A stretch of 64,000 nucleotides of DNA from Celoporthe dispersa (taxonomy: Eukaryota > Ascomycota > Sordariomycetes > Diaporthales > Cryphonectriaceae), in assembly GCA_016584495.1 (NCBI GenBank), contig WAID01000005.1, forward strand, positions 1,178,501 to 1,242,500, in the 5' to 3' direction. Within the stretch, counting starts at the first letter, position 1. Each line of letters opens with the position of its first letter. The position numbers and the translations under genes are program-made. The notes beneath the pieces were generated by a model. It ran no database searches. It saw only the letters and a list, made by a program, of their open reading frames with translations, and had not been told where the DNA came from. Shown here piece after piece: positions 1 through 11,157 of this stretch.

Positions 1-1787
1 CCATGGCGAACTCGCCCGTGGCCAGCTTGGCGTCCGCGGCCTGCCTCGCGTACTTGAAGGCCAGCGCCTCGTTCTTGGCGAAGTTGCTCTCGTACCCGAA
101 CAGGAACCACCTGCTGACGCCCAGCGCGGCCTCGGGCTGCCCCCTGCGCCGCGGCCAGGCCGTAGTAGTGCAGCGAGTACGAGGGGCTGAAGTCGCAGCC
201 CAGCTGGCACAGCTCGTAGGCCTGGCCCATCTTGAGCTGCGCCTTGGAGAAGCCCAGGTAGGCGGCCTTCTCGACGTACTGCCGGGCCGTGTCCACCTTG
301 TAGGGCAGCAGGTCGTCCGGCACCGCGATGTCCGGCAGGTCCCGCGCGATGAGCATGCCGTACACGTAGGCGCCCTGCGGCGCGTCCTCGTCGGCCGTGT
401 CGGCGGCGCGGCTGATCAGGTCGATGCCGTACCGGAAGTCCTGCCGCTGGCCGTGCTGGCCCAGCAGCGCCATCATGCCCAGGCGGTACATGGCGGCCGA
501 GTCCCCCTGGGTGAGGCCCATGTGGTAGTGCTTGAGGGCGCTGTCGACGTCGTTGGAGTTCTCGAAGAGCATGCCCATGCGGTACTCGGCCCGCGCCCAG
601 CCGCCCTCCGCGGCCAGCCTGTAGGCCTTGAAGGCCGCCTTGCGGTCCTGCCTCTCGCCGAACTTGCCGAACTCGTCCCACTTGGCCTTCATGAAGATGG
701 CCTCGGGGTGGTTCTGTTCCACCAGGTAGCCCACGATGCTCATGGCGTCGACCCTGAGGTCGTGCTCGACGGCCGGGGTCTGGGGCCGCGCCCCGTAGCC
801 GTCGCGGGCCTCGCGCGTGCGCACGTCGGCCGCCGTCTCGACGTAGTTGAGCGAGTCCCGGGCCCACGTGAGCTGCATGCTGACGTTGTTGGAGTGCAGC
901 ACGTGCTGGCGCGCGTTGTACAGTATCTCCTCCTTCTCCTTGTCGCTGGGCGGGATGTTCTCCCCCTTCACCCTGGGGAAGGGGGAGTCGCCTGGCGCCT
1001 CGTAGTCGGCCATGGGCCTGTAGCTCTTGTTTTGGTCGTCGTCCTCGAAGGGGCGGAAGCCCTGGCCCGGTGGGTCGGTATAGCCCGAGAGCGCGTTGCT
1101 GAGCGACTCGCCTCGCACGTGGCCAGCGTCGCCGAGGTAGTTGAGGGGGCAGGGCCGTTGTTGTGATTGTTGTTGTTGCTGCTGTTGGGTCGTGGGTGAG
1201 CCTCGCGGGCCTCGAGTTCCATGCGCTGGAGGCCCTGTTGCATGTTTTGAGGGACCTCGGGCATAACCCTGCAGTGGGTAGTAAGGACCCGAATCCAACG
1301 TCAGCCTTCAGAGCGCCATGCGATTTTTTTTATTTTTATTTTTTTTAGGTAGGGGAGAGGGGGGGGGCGTGGCCTAGAGCTGTGTCTTCCAGCCCTGCCC
1401 ATGCCCAGCCCATGGTCCACGGCACAGCTCAGCTCAGCACCGGTCAGCCAAAGTACCGCAAGCCCTGCCCACCAGCCAGCCTGTGTGTGTGTGTGTGCAT
1501 GTGTGTGTGTGGGCGCCACAGCACAGCACAGCACACAGGAGGGGAGAGGACCAGGACAGCAGCACCTGCAGAGAGAGAGAGAGGGAGAGCACCTGGGGCC
1601 TGGGACCTGGGAACAGAGCAGCAGAGCAGCAGAGAGACGGGGGGCCGGGATGACCGTCACTGGAGGCGGAGGAGAAGTGGGCTGTTGGGAAATTAGAGAC
1701 TGACCTCTGGGGCGATGGTGCGTACATCTGCGGCATCTGGTAGTCGTCGTGACCGCCAGGGACGAAAGTCGCTCCAAACTGTGGCAT
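1..1787 (-). CDS. Chs4/Skt5-like Sel1-repeat chitin synthase activator (3' end outside window)
   Basis: In yeast, Skt5/Chs4 proteins bind and activate chitin synthase III at the bud neck or septum. The large exon (1-1305) reads through Sel1 (TPR-like) repeats with hallmark strings such as RAEYRMGMLFENSNDV, MALLGQHGQRQDF, YVYGMLIARDLPD and KMGQAYELCQLGCDF, preceded by the family block VSMQLTWARDSLNYVE. It follows a low-complexity, Gln-rich N-terminus. A proposed first exon (1705-1787, starting MPQFGATFVPGG) joins by a GTCAGT donor to an acceptor at about 1306, an intron of roughly 400 nt that keeps frame. An in-frame upstream Met at 1835 is also possible. The frame is still open at base 1, so the C-terminus lies outside. 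Family assignment is strong. The first exon and start are inferred. Confidence 0.85.
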
Positions 1788-2620
1788 CTCGTGGGAAGCG
1801 GTGCGATGCGGGGGGTTGAGCCTGCATAAATACAACCGTACAACGATGGATCTGTCAGCCAGGCCAGAGAGGAGTACCCTACCCTCCCTATTTCAACCCC
1901 TGTAAGACCACTAGGCCCAAAGCAAATATATTCCCAGGCAGGACCTGAAGCTTTCTTTCTTTTGTTTTCCCTCTTCTTCTTCTCCTCTCCCTTTTCTCTT
2001 CTCCCTCTTCTCTTTCTTGCTCTTCCACCCCCCCGGGGCGAGAGCTGGTCGAGCAAGGCTGAGGAGGCGGACGAGGAGGGCAAGGGGCTCGGGTGGGTTG
2101 GGTGGAAAAGCCGGAACTGGGCCGAAAGGGGGGGGGGGTCGAGAGGGGCTGTTGGAGGTTTCTGGAAGGCGTCGCAGGGCTTCGGGAGGACAACCTCTAA
2201 CGGGGTATATACCGTATAGGTGTGTGTGTGTCTGTGTCTGTGTGTGTCTTGGGTCTCCTGTTGACTCCGGCTCGGCCCAGCGTTGCTGCTGCCCAGCTTC
2301 GTTGTCGCCCGGGCGGGTCCAGCAGTCAACAGCTCCAGGGCACGTCCTGATAGGGGGGGCGGAGGGGGACCGACCAGGCCGCTGTCGCGCCCTCTCAGGT
2401 CTGTGTTCTGGCTTGGTGAGAGCTCAGCCCCTTTTCGAACAAGGCCAAGGTGAGGTGTGGAGAGGGGAGGTATTCTGTCGAGAGTGCCGTGCCCTATTCC
2501 GGTCCGTCTCGCCCATGCGATCCCAGCTCCACACGCTGCAGGGTTTCAGATCCACCCACTGCGGCTGTTGGCCACCACGACGGTTGTGACCTCTGGGTGG
2601 GTAGGTGTGTAATAGTATGT

Positions 2621-2666
<46 letters not shown>

Positions 2667-5221
2667 TTGCTAAGGGGGCGGCGGGAACAGGCTGGCTGAG
2701 AAGAAAGGCTATAGCCAAGGGGACGAATCATGCGCCGTGGACGTGCATGGACATGACTGATCAAATCCCACGACGCAGGCCCAAGATCCAATATTCAATT
2801 TCGATTCTTGTATGCTTATGCTGATCGATCTCACTCCTGGGTCGGGGTCGGCTCCGGCACAGCCCGACCAGTGCTGACAGGCACTGTTGGGTCTTTGTTC
2901 CCTAGGGGCCCCCTTGTTGAAGAAAGAAGGGGGGGGGGTTGGATGGATGGGTGGGTGGTAGGATGGGATGTGCGCTCGTGTCGTTCATGTGCCATTTTTA
3001 GGTCCGGTGGCTCGTCTTTTCTTCTGTCGCCAGTTCCATCTCCCTTCTTCGGCGTTGGGGTCCTGCGGGAGATCGTCGGGCGTGCATGGCGCCAACCTTT
3101 TTTTCTTCTTCTTTTTTTTTCTTCTTGGTAGGTTGTCATGTTGCATAGACAGACAGACAGACAGACACACACACACACACACACATGCTTCCTTCCTCCC
3201 TCTCTTTTCTCCCTGTCTCTTTCTCTCTCTCCGTGTGTGTGTGATTCCTCTCTCTTGAGAGCTTCGTGTTGTTCGCTCGGATAACAGGTCGAGGCAGGGT
3301 TCGTCACGTCGTGTCGCAGCCGCAAGAGGAAGAAGCTTCAGGTCCCCCTTCGAGGAGATCTGCTGCACGCCAGAAACATCCGGATTGGATCTCGGCGCTG
3401 CCGCGCTAATAGCTGCACCGCGGTCTTGTGTGTGGTCTGAGACACACACAGGGGAGGGAAAACTGGGCCAGGTGAGAACTTACTCGTACTATTGTCCTTT
3501 GTTGGCGGAAGCGTCTGCGTGTGCAACTGCCGCGCTGTGCCGCTTCTTGGCCCGCCGCCCGCTGCTGAATCCCCGCCGTAGGCCTGCCGTCTCATCGTGT
3601 CTTACTCTTCTTCTCTCTTTTAAAGAAGAGGAGGAGAGACCAGGTTCCCTCTGGCCTCCGTTTGTTTTCGTCTTCTCGGGCGTCTGCCAAGAACTTCAAT
3701 CCCCCCGCCCACAGCCCCGAGGAACCCGCAGAAGTTGTGGCTGTACGCTGAGTGAGGGCGGAGGATCGCTCATGCGATGACTGAACGGGCAGTGAACTGG
3801 CTGGACGGGCGGCTTTGTCGTCGGGGGGGAGGGGAGGGGCTCTGAAGGGTTGATGCCTGTCCGGCAGCTGGGGAGGCCTGGCGGCACAAACCTCAGCTCC
3901 TCGCAGCGCCTCCAGAGCAACCAGAGTGAATCTAGCAGGGGGTTAAAGCCCAAGGAAATGTCCAAGCAGCAGGTAGGGCCCTCGACAAGTCCTCTTGAGC
4001 TGCTGAACGGTTGGTTTTCTGGTCGTTTCCTTTTTGTTTTCTCTCTCTCTCTTCTTTTTTTCTTTTTTTCTTTTTGGGGTGGTCCTCTCGCGTTTCTCTG
4101 TGATCCAGGGCGCCCTCACTCTCTCCCCTGGGCCAGGGCCTCTGTTAAATAGGGTCGCAGGGTGAAGCCTAAAGGATTCAAAGCTCGGCTGCCTCCCGGG
4201 GCCTGCCTGCAGCTGTGGCGATCGTGTCGAGGTCCTGTGAGCTGTGGACCAGACCGGACCGAGTCTCTGTGTGGCTGGAAGAAGATAAAAGAAGAACCAA
4301 AAAGCGCTGGGCTCGTCTTTTTTTTTGTTTTTGCAATTCCCCAAAAGAGAACGCTCGGTCTTGTCGGATTCCCTAATCGGACTGGGCGCAACCCGACTCC
4401 CTCCCCCCCTGTAGAGGATATACCGATCAAGCTGTCCTTCCCTTCTTCCCCAGAGGATCTCTCTCGTCTCGGCCTCGGCCCGCTCGAGTCAGGAAGACCA
4501 AAAAGGAAACACCAAGCAGCAGGATGCGGGAAAAACCAGGTGGCTGCCTGGGGCTGTACAGCGAGCGTCCGGGCAAGACGTCGAACCCTCGCGAGGGCTG
4601 AGTGGGGGGATCTCTCTGGGAGGGCAGGCTCCGTGGCGGCAGCAGCAGCAGCTTCTTCAGAGCTCACCAGGTGAGATGGCTCGTGTGTGTGTGTGTGGCT
4701 TGGCCGCTTAATTTAGGAGCGTCGACTGGAATCACGAGAGACAACACGGATACGCGCTGCCCGCAGGGCCTCACACGTCCCGCACTAGCTAAAGCTCCAT
4801 CTTTCCTTGTCCCGGGACCTATGAACACCGGCCTCGCCAGACACCAGCCAGTACATGGTTGCCTGTCCGCCGATCACGGCACAGGTTCTCGTGACACCAT
4901 CACTCTGGTATCATTCATTCTAGGGAAAGCAATGCGCCTTGTTCCCTGGAGCTGAAGAGTATTGGGATCTCCTTTTGGCTACCTGATACTCTACCCTCGG
5001 CACTACAGGTTTCCCTCCAAGATAGTCTAGCAATGCAGAGTGCCGATGACCTCGAGCCCAGGGCTCCTTCGTCCCAACGCCAGTGCGCCACCGCTGTCGA
5101 TGTACCATCTAAAGTCGTCGCCGGGCCGTCTCTATGTCAAGTTGTCATGACACGAGCGAAAAGACAAGAGAGGGAGGAAAAGGGGGAAAGCAATAAACAC
5201 CAGCCGCCGGCGCCGGCAAGT
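1788..5221. other. Non-coding region, 5' of the chitin synthase activator, rich in CT and GT tracts
   Basis: I see no convincing gene here. The stretch lies between the 3' end of RAD54 and the start of the Chs4-like gene, so it is probably the promoter and long leader of the latter. It holds (GT)n arrays at about 1482-1510, 2220-2248 and 2618-2663, a (GACA)n/(CA)n array near 3147-3185, and long T/C or A/G tracts (for example 1960-2030 and 4030-4080). The open frames across it are low-complexity and without recognisable domains. Short upstream ORFs in a long leader are possible but cannot be shown from one sequence. Confidence 0.6.
2618..2663. repeat. (GT)n microsatellite
   Basis: An interrupted GT run followed by a pure run of about 17 GT units, in the upstream region of the Chs4-like gene. 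It is the longest of several GT/CA arrays in the window. Confidence 0.95.
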
Positions 5222-7673
5222 TCAGTGTGATATGTACTGGAACACAGCCGACACCTCGTCCACGCCACACTCCTGCCGAAGTAGCAAGTCCTGGATCGCC
5301 TGCAGCCCCTCGTTATTGAAATGGTTCCACGTGCTCGTGTCGCCATACAGCATCGCTGGCGCCTTGATGAACTGCTTCCCGTCAGGCTTGCACCGCTTGC
5401 ACTTGAACGTGTCGTGGGTGTCGCTCCTGGTCCCCGGCCTGTATTGGAACAGCTCCCGGAGGCTGTCCAGGCTGAAGTGCCGCTCGACGTCCTCCGCCTC
5501 GTCCACGACACACGAGGACAGCGACTGCTTGTGGCTCTGCCGCTGGAAGATCTTCTCCTCGATCGTGCCTGTGGCGATGAAACGGTAGACAAAGCAGTCC
5601 TTCTTCTGCCCGTCACGCCACACGCGGGCGAGTGCCTGCTGGTCAGCTGCCGGGTTCCAGTCGGGGTCGAAGAGGACGAGGCGGTTGGCGCCGATGAGGT
5701 TGAGACCACAGCCGCCGGCCTTGCTGGAGAGCAAGAAGACGAACTCGTCGCCCTCGGGGTCGTTGAACTTGTCGACGAGCTTCTGCCGCTTCGTGACGTT
5801 CATGGAGCCGTCCAGGCGCAGGCACGGGTACGCCCTGTTGCGGCAGAGGCGCTCAAAGAGGTCGAGGGTGCTCGTGTAGTTGGAGATGAGCACGATCTTG
5901 TCATTGGTGTCGGCACGGATCCGGGACAGCATGCGGTCGAGAACCTGCATCTTGCCGCTGTACCACGGCTTCACGTCGCGATCGCGCCCGCGGGCCTCCT
6001 TGGGCACGTACCCGTCGGGCCAGTGCTCCTCGCTCCCGGGCAGGTCGCTGCTGAGGTCGAGCAGGTCCGGGTGGTTGCACAGCTTCTTGAGCATGGTGAT
6101 GGCCCTGAGGGGCTGGCTGCCCTTGCCCCGGAGCAGGGCCTGGATGTCCGGGCTGGTGATGAAGTAGCTGTACAGGTCGAGCTGGAACGGGGCCAGGCCG
6201 CAGAAGACGACATGCTCGTACTTGACCGGCAGGTACTTGGACAGGATGTCGTTGGTCCTGCGGATGATGAACTTGTTGACGATCCCGAGCAGCTCGGACA
6301 GGCACTCGTCGCCCCTCTGGCGCTCCTTGTCGGTGGCATCGGCATCGCGGCCGCGGAGGATGGGGAGCTCGAACCGCTTGCGGAACTCCAGCCTGGTGCC
6401 GAGCAGGCCGGGGTTGGCGAAGCTGATGAGGGCGAAGTACTCCGACAGGTCGTTCTGGATCGGCGTGCCGGACAGGATGACGCGTCTCGTGACGTTGAGG
6501 TTGTTCAGGGCGGTGAACGTCAGGCTGTCCCCGTTCTTGAGGCGGTGGCCCTCGTCGCAGAGCATCAGGCCGATCTTACAGTTCTTGAGCTCGTCGACGT
6601 ACAGCCGCAGGGTCTCGTAGGAGACGATGATGACCGGGCGGGTCACGGCGCGCCCGCTGGCGATGGCCCACTGCCGGAGCTGTCTGGTGAGCTCCTCCTT
6701 GGTGGCCTTGCCGTCGATGGCGAAAGGGGTGACGGCATCGGCACCCAGCCACTTCACCAGCTCGTTGGCCCAGTTGCGGACCAGGCTCGAGGGGCAGGCG
6801 ACGACAGCCTTCTGGATCGTGGTCTGCCCTGCGTCCGGCGACTGCTTGAGGAGCGTCCACAGCAGGGTGATGCACTGTAGGGTCTTGCCGAGGCCCATCT
6901 CGTCTGCCATGATGCACCCGCTGGCGTTCTCGTCGATCACGCCGGTCACACATCGGTACATGAACTTGACGCCCTCGATCTGGTGCGGCCGCAGGACCTT
7001 GGCCAGCCTGGGGTCGATGACGACGGGGACCCGCGGGTGCTGCCCCTCGACCTTCTTCTTGATCCCCAGGATCTCCGCGAGACTCTTGTGCATGAGCGGC
7101 TCCCGCACCTTCTCGACCGGCCTCTCCTCCTCCTCCTTGGGCTGCGCAGGCTCCTTAGGCTTGTCATCAACCGTAGGGTCGTAGAGGACGATAGCGAACT
7201 CGCCACTGGGGTCATGGAGGGGCTTGGCGACGAAGACGGCGCCCTGCCTGAGGCCGAGCGTGGGTGGCGGCCGGTTGGGGTTGAAGGCGGCGGAGTTCTT
7301 GTTGATCAGGGGGGATCGCGAAGGCCCTCCGGAAGACAGTGTTCTTGTCCTTGGCCTGAAATACGGGGAAGCGGTTGGCATCTCGGTTGGCAAGGGCGAG
7401 ACGGTCCTCATTGGTATACGGCTTGTCCGCGTCGGCCTCTCCATCTGCACCCGTGTAGTCTATCTTCCTCTTCTTCCTGGCAGGCCGGTCGCTGGCAGGT
7501 GTCCTGTTGGCCGACCCGGGGCACCTAAAGGGCTTGTGCAGCTTGTCGATGGTCTGCGGCGCGGGGAAGCGGCTCCTGGACGCGACGTTCTCCTTGTTCG
7601 CCTTGGGCGTCGACGCGGGCAGCGTCCTGCACGTCGTCAGCTCTCGAGGCGGCAGAGGAGGGAGGGGGCGCAC
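5222..7673 (-). CDS. RAD54: DNA repair and recombination ATPase Rad54 (frame broken by one indel)
   Basis: Swi2/Snf2-family dsDNA translocase that works with Rad51 in homologous recombination in the nucleus. Motifs in order are motif I DEMGLGKT, motif II DEGHRLKN, motif III SGTPIQND, and in the C-terminal helicase lobe SSKAGGCGLNLIGANRL and WNPAADQQALARVWRDGQ. The N-terminal block reads KPFRCPG, KKRKIDYTGADGE and RDANRFPVF, as in ascomycete Rad54. The N-terminal frame (about 7315-7673) and the main frame (5222-7314) meet at a run of six G on the + strand (7309-7314), where the conserved junction needs five. This is one extra base. The N-terminal frame begins just after an in-frame TAG, so the true initiator must lie in an upstream exon that I could not place. 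The large open frame on the opposite strand (5321-6880) is a shadow. Confidence 0.95.
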
Positions 7674-7810
7674 CTAGGAGGGATCACACTCACATCGTGG
7701 CTTTTTCCTATTGTCTGCCTCGGAAAATTGCTACTCCAACGCTCTCTGCTGGTGGCGGAAGATGGTTTGTTGACATGGGAGGGAAGAGCGCGACGCCAGG
7801 GCAGGGGTCA

Positions 7811-7816
7811 ACGCGT
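7811..7816. promoter_or_regulatory. MCB-like element ACGCGT upstream of RAD54
   Basis: ACGCGT is the MluI cell-cycle box bound by MBF-type (Mbp1/Swi6) factors at G1/S in yeasts. It lies about 140 bp upstream of the first recognisable RAD54 codon, a plausible site for a DNA-repair gene. A 6-bp match can occur by chance. Confidence 0.4.
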
Positions 7817-7830
7817 CTGCCTCACCCTGT

Positions 7831-7836
7831 CACGTG
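7831..7836. promoter_or_regulatory. E-box CACGTG in the RAD54/carrier divergent promoter
   Basis: A perfect CACGTG core, the type of site bound by bHLH factors (Cbf1/Pho4-like). It is 15 bp from the ACGCGT element. Functional relevance is inferred only from position. Confidence 0.3.
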
Positions 7837-8365
7837 CCAAGTATTGGCCTCACTCCCCAACAGGTTATCTGCCTAAGCTGGACGCGCTCCTTCCTCCACC
7901 TGACTTGTGAGGAGGCTTGTAAAGAGTTCGGCCTTTTGGTTTTTTCCTGAAAAAAAGAAGAAGAAAAAAAAGGAAATCTTTTATTCGCATTCCCTCTTCA
8001 TAGTAGTGTCTCGATCTGGCTTTTATACGTTCGACGGTTCAGCGGCTGAGACTGCCTACTGCAGATACCCTCGGCTCAACACAGCGTCCAGTATTGGCGA
8101 TGCTGAGTGTGCCCGGGTTTCTCTTCTGGAGAGTCATGTCTTCCCAAGCTCGTGATAAGATCAAACACTCATCCATATGAATCCCATCAACGACACATTT
8201 GCATACCACGAAATTGGCCAGGCCAACGGCTTTACCTTCCTCCATAACCCGAACCCTAGAGAGCTTGGCTTGTGACCTCCTCGATGGGTCCTCGAGTCTC
8301 GAGGCTGACAATGATGCTCAGGGTATAATCTGCGAGGCTACATCTCATACTTCCAGACAGCAAAC

Positions 8366-9462
8366 ATGTCAGCCGACTTCTGGGCCGGATATATATCTGG
8401 CGCCGTGGGCATCATCATCGGCAACCCTCTCGACATCCTCAAGGTCCGCCTCCAGGCAGGAAGCACCACCGCCTCCCGCCCACCCCACGCAGCACCTTCT
8501 TCCTCTGCCAACCCCACAGCCTCGTCCACAGCCTTGTCCACCACCACGCCCGTCTCCCTGCTGAGGAGATTCTCCACCGGCACCGCCGCCCCCATCCTCG
8601 GCTACGGAGCCCTCAACGCCCTGCTCTTCGTCTCCTACAACCGCTCCGAGGCCCTCCTCAGCCAGGTCTTTGCGTCGACCTCGCCCTCAGCCTCTGATCC
8701 CGCAGGCCCCACGACCACCGCCCCGTCCCTCTGGGCCACATTCACCGCCGGCGCCATAGGCGGCCTGGCCACCTGGGTCGTCTCCACGCCCACCGAGCTC
8801 ATAAAATGCCGCGCCCAGCTGGCCCCCGACCCGGCCTCCGCCTCGAGCTGGGCCATAGCGAGCAGGATCTGGGCCACAGGAGGCGGCGTCCGCGGCCTCT
8901 ACCTCGGGGGCACCGTCACGGCCCTACGGGATAGCATTGGGTATGGCTTCTACTTCTGGAGCTACGAGCTGAGCACGCGGTGGGCCGGGCAGTGGCTGCG
9001 CGGTCCGCCCAGGGACGACCATCACCAGCCGGCAGTCGCTGGTGGTGCTGGGGTGGACGGTGTCGAGGCGGCCAGGATCCTGCTGTGCGGCGGCATCGCG
9101 GGCATCGTGACCTGGGCCAGCATATTCCCCCTGGACGTCATCAAGACGCGGCTGCAGGCCCAGCAGGCGGCAGACGACCCCCTGCGCCCTCCACGGGTCC
9201 GCCGCGCCGCCACCCGGACCGGGCGCCTCTTCTCGCCGGCTCAAGAAGCGGTCAACAGGTGACGACGGCGACAAAGAGGTTGGGGGCAGTGGAGGTGGCG
9301 CGTGAGGCGTACAGGGAGGCGGGCCTGCGGGTGTTCTTTCGCGGGTTGATGGTCTGTAGCGTTCGGGCTTTTATCGTGAATGCGGTGCAGTGGGCTGTGT
9401 ATGAGTGGATCATGCTGGAGCTTGGGCAGGGACGGGGACATCGTGAGGCTGTGGCGGCATAG
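8366..9462 (+). CDS. Mitochondrial carrier family (SLC25) protein, apparent frameshift before the last segment
   Basis: Inner-membrane metabolite carrier. It has three tandem repeats, each with a PX[D/E]XX[K/R] signature: NPLDILKVRLQ in repeat 1, TPTELIKCRAQ in repeat 2 and FPLDVIKTRLQ in repeat 3. The start MSADFWAGYISGAVG matches the beginning of the first transmembrane helix, as in YMC/ornithine-type carriers. The first frame ends at about 9262. The last conserved part (GAVEVAREAYREAG, VFFRGL, VRAFIVNAVQWAVYEW) is in another frame ending at 9462. The switch occurs between about 9180 and 9260, either as a one-base indel or as an unusual 44-nt GT-AG intron (9251-9294). I favour the indel given similar breaks nearby. 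The substrate cannot be assigned. Confidence 0.88.
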
Positions 9463-9753
9463 CATGAGATGAGGGGGTTGTGTTTATAGTGGTCGAGCGC
9501 TGTTGGGCTGGGTGCCTTATGAGTATGCCCGGACGAACCTCTCCAAGGAGAGCAACGGGCGCACTGGCGGTGCAGAAAGATGATAATATTCTTGTTAGAA
9601 GGGGTCCCAAGGCCTAAGAATAAGTATAGCTTCCCAAGAGGACAGCGAGCTGAAGTGTGTGCCCTTAAACCAAGAGCCTCTCCTCCCTCCAGTATATGCG
9701 CCGGAATCCAAGCATGACGTTGACAACTCCAGACCGATCGTCCCACCCAGGCA

Positions 9754-11157
9754 TTAGAACTGGCTCTCCATCTCCCTACCGGCAATCATGTTAGCAATAT
9801 TCATCCTCGCGCTCCACATGATGTTCTCCGTCTTCCCCTTGTCCCTGGTCGCGGGCGGCTTCTCCTCGTCCCCACCACCACCCCCGCCATAGTTCTGGAT
9901 ATCACTATCGGCATTGATGAGCCCCTTGGCCTTGTGGTGAAAGAAGAGGGGCGGCGTAACGCTCATGCACTTGGCATCCAGCCCGCGATCCCCCAGCGTG
10001 CTGGGGTCCTCGCCCGCCCGAGCCCGCTCCAGCTACCCACAGCCCGCCGACACATCCACGCCAGCGCGTTATCAAACGGCCCCGAGAGCCTGTCGACGCT
10101 CAGGTCGTAGAGGATCTTGCGGGCCCCGCGCAGGCTGACGGCGTAGGCAAAGGTGCAGATGGGGGCGGCGGTGACGTGGACCCAGCGCGTGCGCTCCGGC
10201 TGGGCGGCGAAGTCGACAATGCCGGTGAGGTGGTCGCGGGGCGGGACGGTGGCGTCGTTGAGGATGGTCCACTTGCGGGCCATGGCCTCGCGACCGGGGT
10301 CTTCGGGGGCGAGGTTCTTGTTCTCGGGGAGGTCTCGGGAAATGGCTCGCCGCAGTGGCCGAGCCAGAGGACGTCCCAGTCATCGCCGTAGGGGCTGTCC
10401 GGAGCCGAGCCGGAAGAGGAGGACGCAGATGGGCGACCGGTCGGGAAGAAGGCATCGGGGAGGGAGGACATGACGGCGCGGGCACCGGAGGCGGCGAGCT
10501 CGAGCTGGGGTTTCAGGCGGACGTCCCAGTCCATGTCGTCCTCCATGATCAGAGCAGAGTCGAGATTTTGTTCAACAACCCTGGAGGGAGGAAGAACAGG
10601 AAGAAGAGAGGTAGAAACGTCAGCATTGATCTTGGTCCTTTTTATTCTTTTTAATCTTCTTTTTTTTTGGGGGGGGGAGGGGGGAGAGGGCGCGCTCTCG
10701 TCGGTTACATACCTCCTGATGGCGTTCATGTGTCCCCTCCAGCTGCCCAGGTTCGTCTCCATCAGCTTCTTGCGGTCCACGCCAAAGGGCACCGCCTTGT
10801 CCGGTATGCTCTCGCCGCGCACGCCGTCCACCCACTCGACGTCGAAGCCAGTCAGCGACGACGATAGGGCCATGGCGTCCCTCTTGTCGGTGCGCTCGGG
10901 CAGGCCGACGACAAACACCTTTCCGAAGCCGAGGGTGCCATTGGAAACGCGGTTGATGTCTGCCGGCTCTGCGTGGCCCCTATAGTCCCTGCCGTAGGGT
11001 CTCTGGTCTGGAGAAGAAGTGGTGGACGACTTGGCCTGGGGGGCAGTGTCGTGAAGTAGAGCGGGAGGGGCCGGCTCGGGTGGAGCAGGTAGAATGCACC
11101 AATAAAAGCTATAGAGGCGGCGACGGCGACGATCAGCCGCGGGCGCACGAGGATCAT
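9754..11157 (-). CDS. Glycosyltransferase family 25-like type II membrane protein (several frame breaks)
   Basis: Starts with a signal anchor (MILVRPRLIVAVAASIAF...), then a GT25-like catalytic region: VFVVGLPERTDKRDAM (nucleotide-binding start), an acidic motif IMEDDMDWDV, LWLGHCGEPFPE, and near the C-terminus VSLRGARKILYDL and TPPLFFHHKAKG. This order matches fungal LPS-type glycosyltransferase family proteins, expected to face the Golgi lumen. One intron (10581-10712, GTATGT donor) fits. Three frame breaks are needed: near 11078-11080, near 10331-10337 and around 10020-10055. The gene ends in a typical tail (ENIMWSARMNI, ESQF) and stop at 9754. With three breaks it is either error-ridden sequence or a decaying gene. 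Conserved blocks on both sides of every break favour the former. Confidence 0.82.

Larger units (their letters stand above)
7695..8365. other. Divergent promoter region between RAD54 and the mitochondrial carrier gene
   Basis: No gene is visible. It carries ACGCGT (7811-7816) and CACGTG (7831-7836), described separately, and an A-rich stretch near 7950-7980. It must also contain the unresolved first exon of RAD54. Confidence 0.6.

Noticed and set aside
3..1166. 387-codon + strand frame
   Set aside because: Antisense to the Sel1-repeat exon, whose family motifs are clear.
1301..2329. 342-codon minus-strand frame across the Chs4-like promoter
   Set aside because: Built from GT arrays, C/T tracts and proposed intron. 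No domain, and inconsistent with the splice model.
5321..6880. 519-codon open frame on the + strand
   Set aside because: Lies antisense to the conserved RAD54 helicase core and has low-complexity Val/Leu/Ala-rich composition. It is a shadow of GC-rich codons.
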